Of a stretch of DNA of 6,539 nt, positions 5,317 to 6,539 are shown in pieces. Source of the DNA: an uncultured Prevotella sp. GTDB lineage: Bacteria; Bacteroidota; Bacteroidia; Bacteroidales; Bacteroidaceae. Numbering within the stretch: the stretch's first letter is position 1; every line of letters starts with the position of its first letter. The stretch covers positions 1-6,539 of the forward strand of contig CALGHW010000242.1 in the NCBI GenBank assembly GCA_937916075.1. The letters run 5' to 3'. A model generated the notes under the pieces. It searched no databases. It saw nothing but the letters and a program-made list of their open reading frames with translations, and was not told the origin of the DNA. The position numbers and the translations under genes are program-made.

Positions 5317-6539
5317 TCAGTGTCCTTCTGGCTCGACGTAGCCCGGATTTTGCTTCAGTTGCTTATTGAGGTCTATACACTTTTGCGGAATGGGGAACAC
5401 GGTGGTATGCGCATCAGACTCGTCGGGCTGGGGCGTGCGCTGGTCATAAGCCCGATGATACAAGCCATAGCGCACAAGGTCCTGGCGGCGCCACCCTTCC
5501 CATACCAGTTCCCGGAGTCGCTCGGCCAGGGTATTGTCGAGCGTACAGGGAATGTCGGCCATCTGCGCCCGGCGGCGCACCTCATGCAGTTGGGCCGAGC
5601 CGTCCTCGCCGTTGCGGGTCTTGGCCTCAGCCTCCATCAAGAGCACGTCGGCATAGCGGAAAAGCACAATGTCATTGTCGCACAACCGACCATCAGAATA
5701 AGCCGTACGGTCTATCTCGTATTTGCGCATCCGGGCACCTGCCGTCTGCTTGTAAGGACTGTCGGTGAGATTGGGCAGGAGCTCTAATGGACGGTATACC
5801 AGCGGACTGCCGTCGTCGAGCGTAACCATCAGGCCGTCTACACGGACCGTGTCAGCAAAGAAGTTGTTGGCGAAACGGCGGTCCACGGCACCCGAGCCAT
5901 AACCATAGGCGCGCATGGTGGTCAAGGTGGCGCTGGCACCGTTTTCCGTTCCCCAACCATAGGCGCCTCCATGCTTGTAGTGAATTGACCGGAAGATATA
6001 CCACAACTGGTTGGAATACATCATCTTGTTCATCGGGATGGTGAAGATATTCTCTTGCGAGTTCTCGTTGTGTACGGCAAAGTTGGCCTCGTAGCGTTCC
6101 TCCAGCCGATAGCCCATCGAGCGAAGTTGCTCACAATAGTAGGCACAGGCCTGCCAGGCGTTCATTTGCCGGCCGTCTACCTGGAAATAAAGAGCCCTGC
6201 CGTCGAGCATAAAACCGTCGGTCCAGTTGTCATTCTCATAGACAGCGGCATTAAGCGCCAGCTTGGCCAACAAGAAGAAGGCCACCGGACGAGTGACACG
6301 GCCATAATAGTTGCCCTCATAATTGCTCCGCTCGGCAGGCAACAGAGGCAGTACCTGTTGCAGTTCGGAAAACACAAAGCGGAACACCTCACTGCGCTGG
6401 GCCTGCCGCACACTGCCCACCGAAGTGTTGGCCGACGTCAGCAACGGGACACGACCAAACATATCCATCGCGTAATAATAGAACAAAGCACGGACGGCCC
6501 GCACCTCGGCCGTATACTCAGCCTGCTGTGCGGGTGTGA
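5317..6539 (-). CDS. RagB/SusD-family outer-membrane nutrient-uptake protein, N-terminus cut by window edge
   Basis: The last 406 residues are present and the frame stays open to the right edge, so there is no start in the window; the in-frame GTG at 6504 is not a start. SusD-like proteins are surface lipoproteins that lid a SusC TonB-dependent porin and bind glycans or other large nutrients. Family hallmarks: an early helix with AEVRAVRALF, then YYYAMDMFGRVPL; the solenoid-type helical segments; late in the protein RYADVLLMEAEAKTR, the LVWEGWRRQDLVRYG block, and the terminal FPIPQ, IDLN and LKQNPGY motifs. Full-length members are about 500-600 residues, so the lipoprotein signal and first TPR-like helices are missing. 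A terminator follows closely and no glycoside hydrolase follows in the same unit, so this is probably the last gene of its locus. The substrate cannot be predicted. A susC gene is expected just beyond the right edge (inferred). Confidence 0.93.
   Translation of the reverse strand, partial: TPAQQAEYTAEVRAVRALFYYYAMDMFGRVPLLTSANTSVGSVRQAQRSEVFRFVFSELQQVLPLLPAERSNYEGNYYGRVTRPVAFFLLAKLALNAAVYENDNWTDGFMLDGRALYFQVDGRQMNAWQACAYYCEQLRSMGYRLEERYEANFAVHNENSQENIFTIPMNKMMYSNQLWYIFRSIHYKHGGAYGWGTENGASATLTTMRAYGYGSGAVDRRFANNFFADTVRVDGLMVTLDDGSPLVYRPLELLPNLTDSPYKQTAGARMRKYEIDRTAYSDGRLCDNDIVLFRYADVLLMEAEAKTRNGEDGSAQLHEVRRRAQMADIPCTLDNTLAERLRELVWEGWRRQDLVRYGLYHRAYDQRTPQPDESDAHTTVFPIPQKCIDLNKQLKQNPGYVEPEGH

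Noticed and set aside
6502..6504. GTG at 6504 as the start of the SusD-like protein.
   Set aside because: The frame continues upstream to the window edge with typical SusD sequence (AEYTAEVRAVRA), and the lipoprotein signal is not yet reached, so the gene is simply cut by the edge.
1..6539. Mobile element, CRISPR array, tRNA/rRNA or defence system.
   Set aside because: No transposase or integrase motifs, no spaced direct repeats, no tRNA-like cloverleaf and no recognised defence domain were seen. The window is accounted for by five housekeeping or nutrient-uptake genes.

Overview
The window reads as a stretch of chromosome from a Bacteroidota member, most likely Bacteroidales and plausibly a Prevotella-like genus. 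The reasons are a SusD/RagB-family protein, Bacteroides-type promoter elements (TTTG, about 20 nt, TAnnTTTG) in front of two genes, no recognisable Shine-Dalgarno sequence at any start, and an amidase-MCE gene pair that I recall as common in this phylum. The genus is an inference. All five genes are on the minus strand, so they are transcribed from right to left. The coding DNA is fairly GC-rich and the two longer gaps are AT-rich.

From right to left (transcription order): (1) 6539-5317 is the C-terminal three quarters or so of a SusD-like outer-membrane nutrient-binding lipoprotein; its N-terminus lies beyond the right edge, as would any susC partner. It is followed by a convincing intrinsic terminator (5243-5193). 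(2) 5141-2571 is a complete adenosylcobalamin-dependent (class II) ribonucleotide reductase, NrdJ, with its own promoter. (3) 2547-2188, 23 bp further on, is folB, dihydroneopterin aldolase, probably cotranscribed with nrdJ. Its stop codon sits in the loop region of a hairpin. (4) 2045-618 is a secreted N-acetylmuramoyl-L-alanine amidase with a SPOR-like C-terminal domain, behind a near-ideal Bacteroides promoter. (5) 609-1, 8 bp after the amidase, is the N-terminal two thirds of an inner-membrane MCE/MlaD-type lipid-transport protein, cut by the left edge.

There are three probable transcription units. The end of a nutrient-uptake locus is followed by a nucleotide/folate unit: NrdJ makes deoxyribonucleotides, and FolB feeds tetrahydrofolate synthesis, needed for thymidylate and purines. 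A cell-envelope unit then pairs a peptidoglycan hydrolase with a phospholipid-transport component. The gaps at 2046-2187 and 5142-5316 hold the promoters, the terminator and several inverted repeats.

I see no mobile element, CRISPR array, RNA gene, defence island or clearly new system. The least explained signals are the nested inverted repeats at 5183-5267, the repeat straddling the amidase promoter at 2079-2124, and the hairpin over the folB stop codon.
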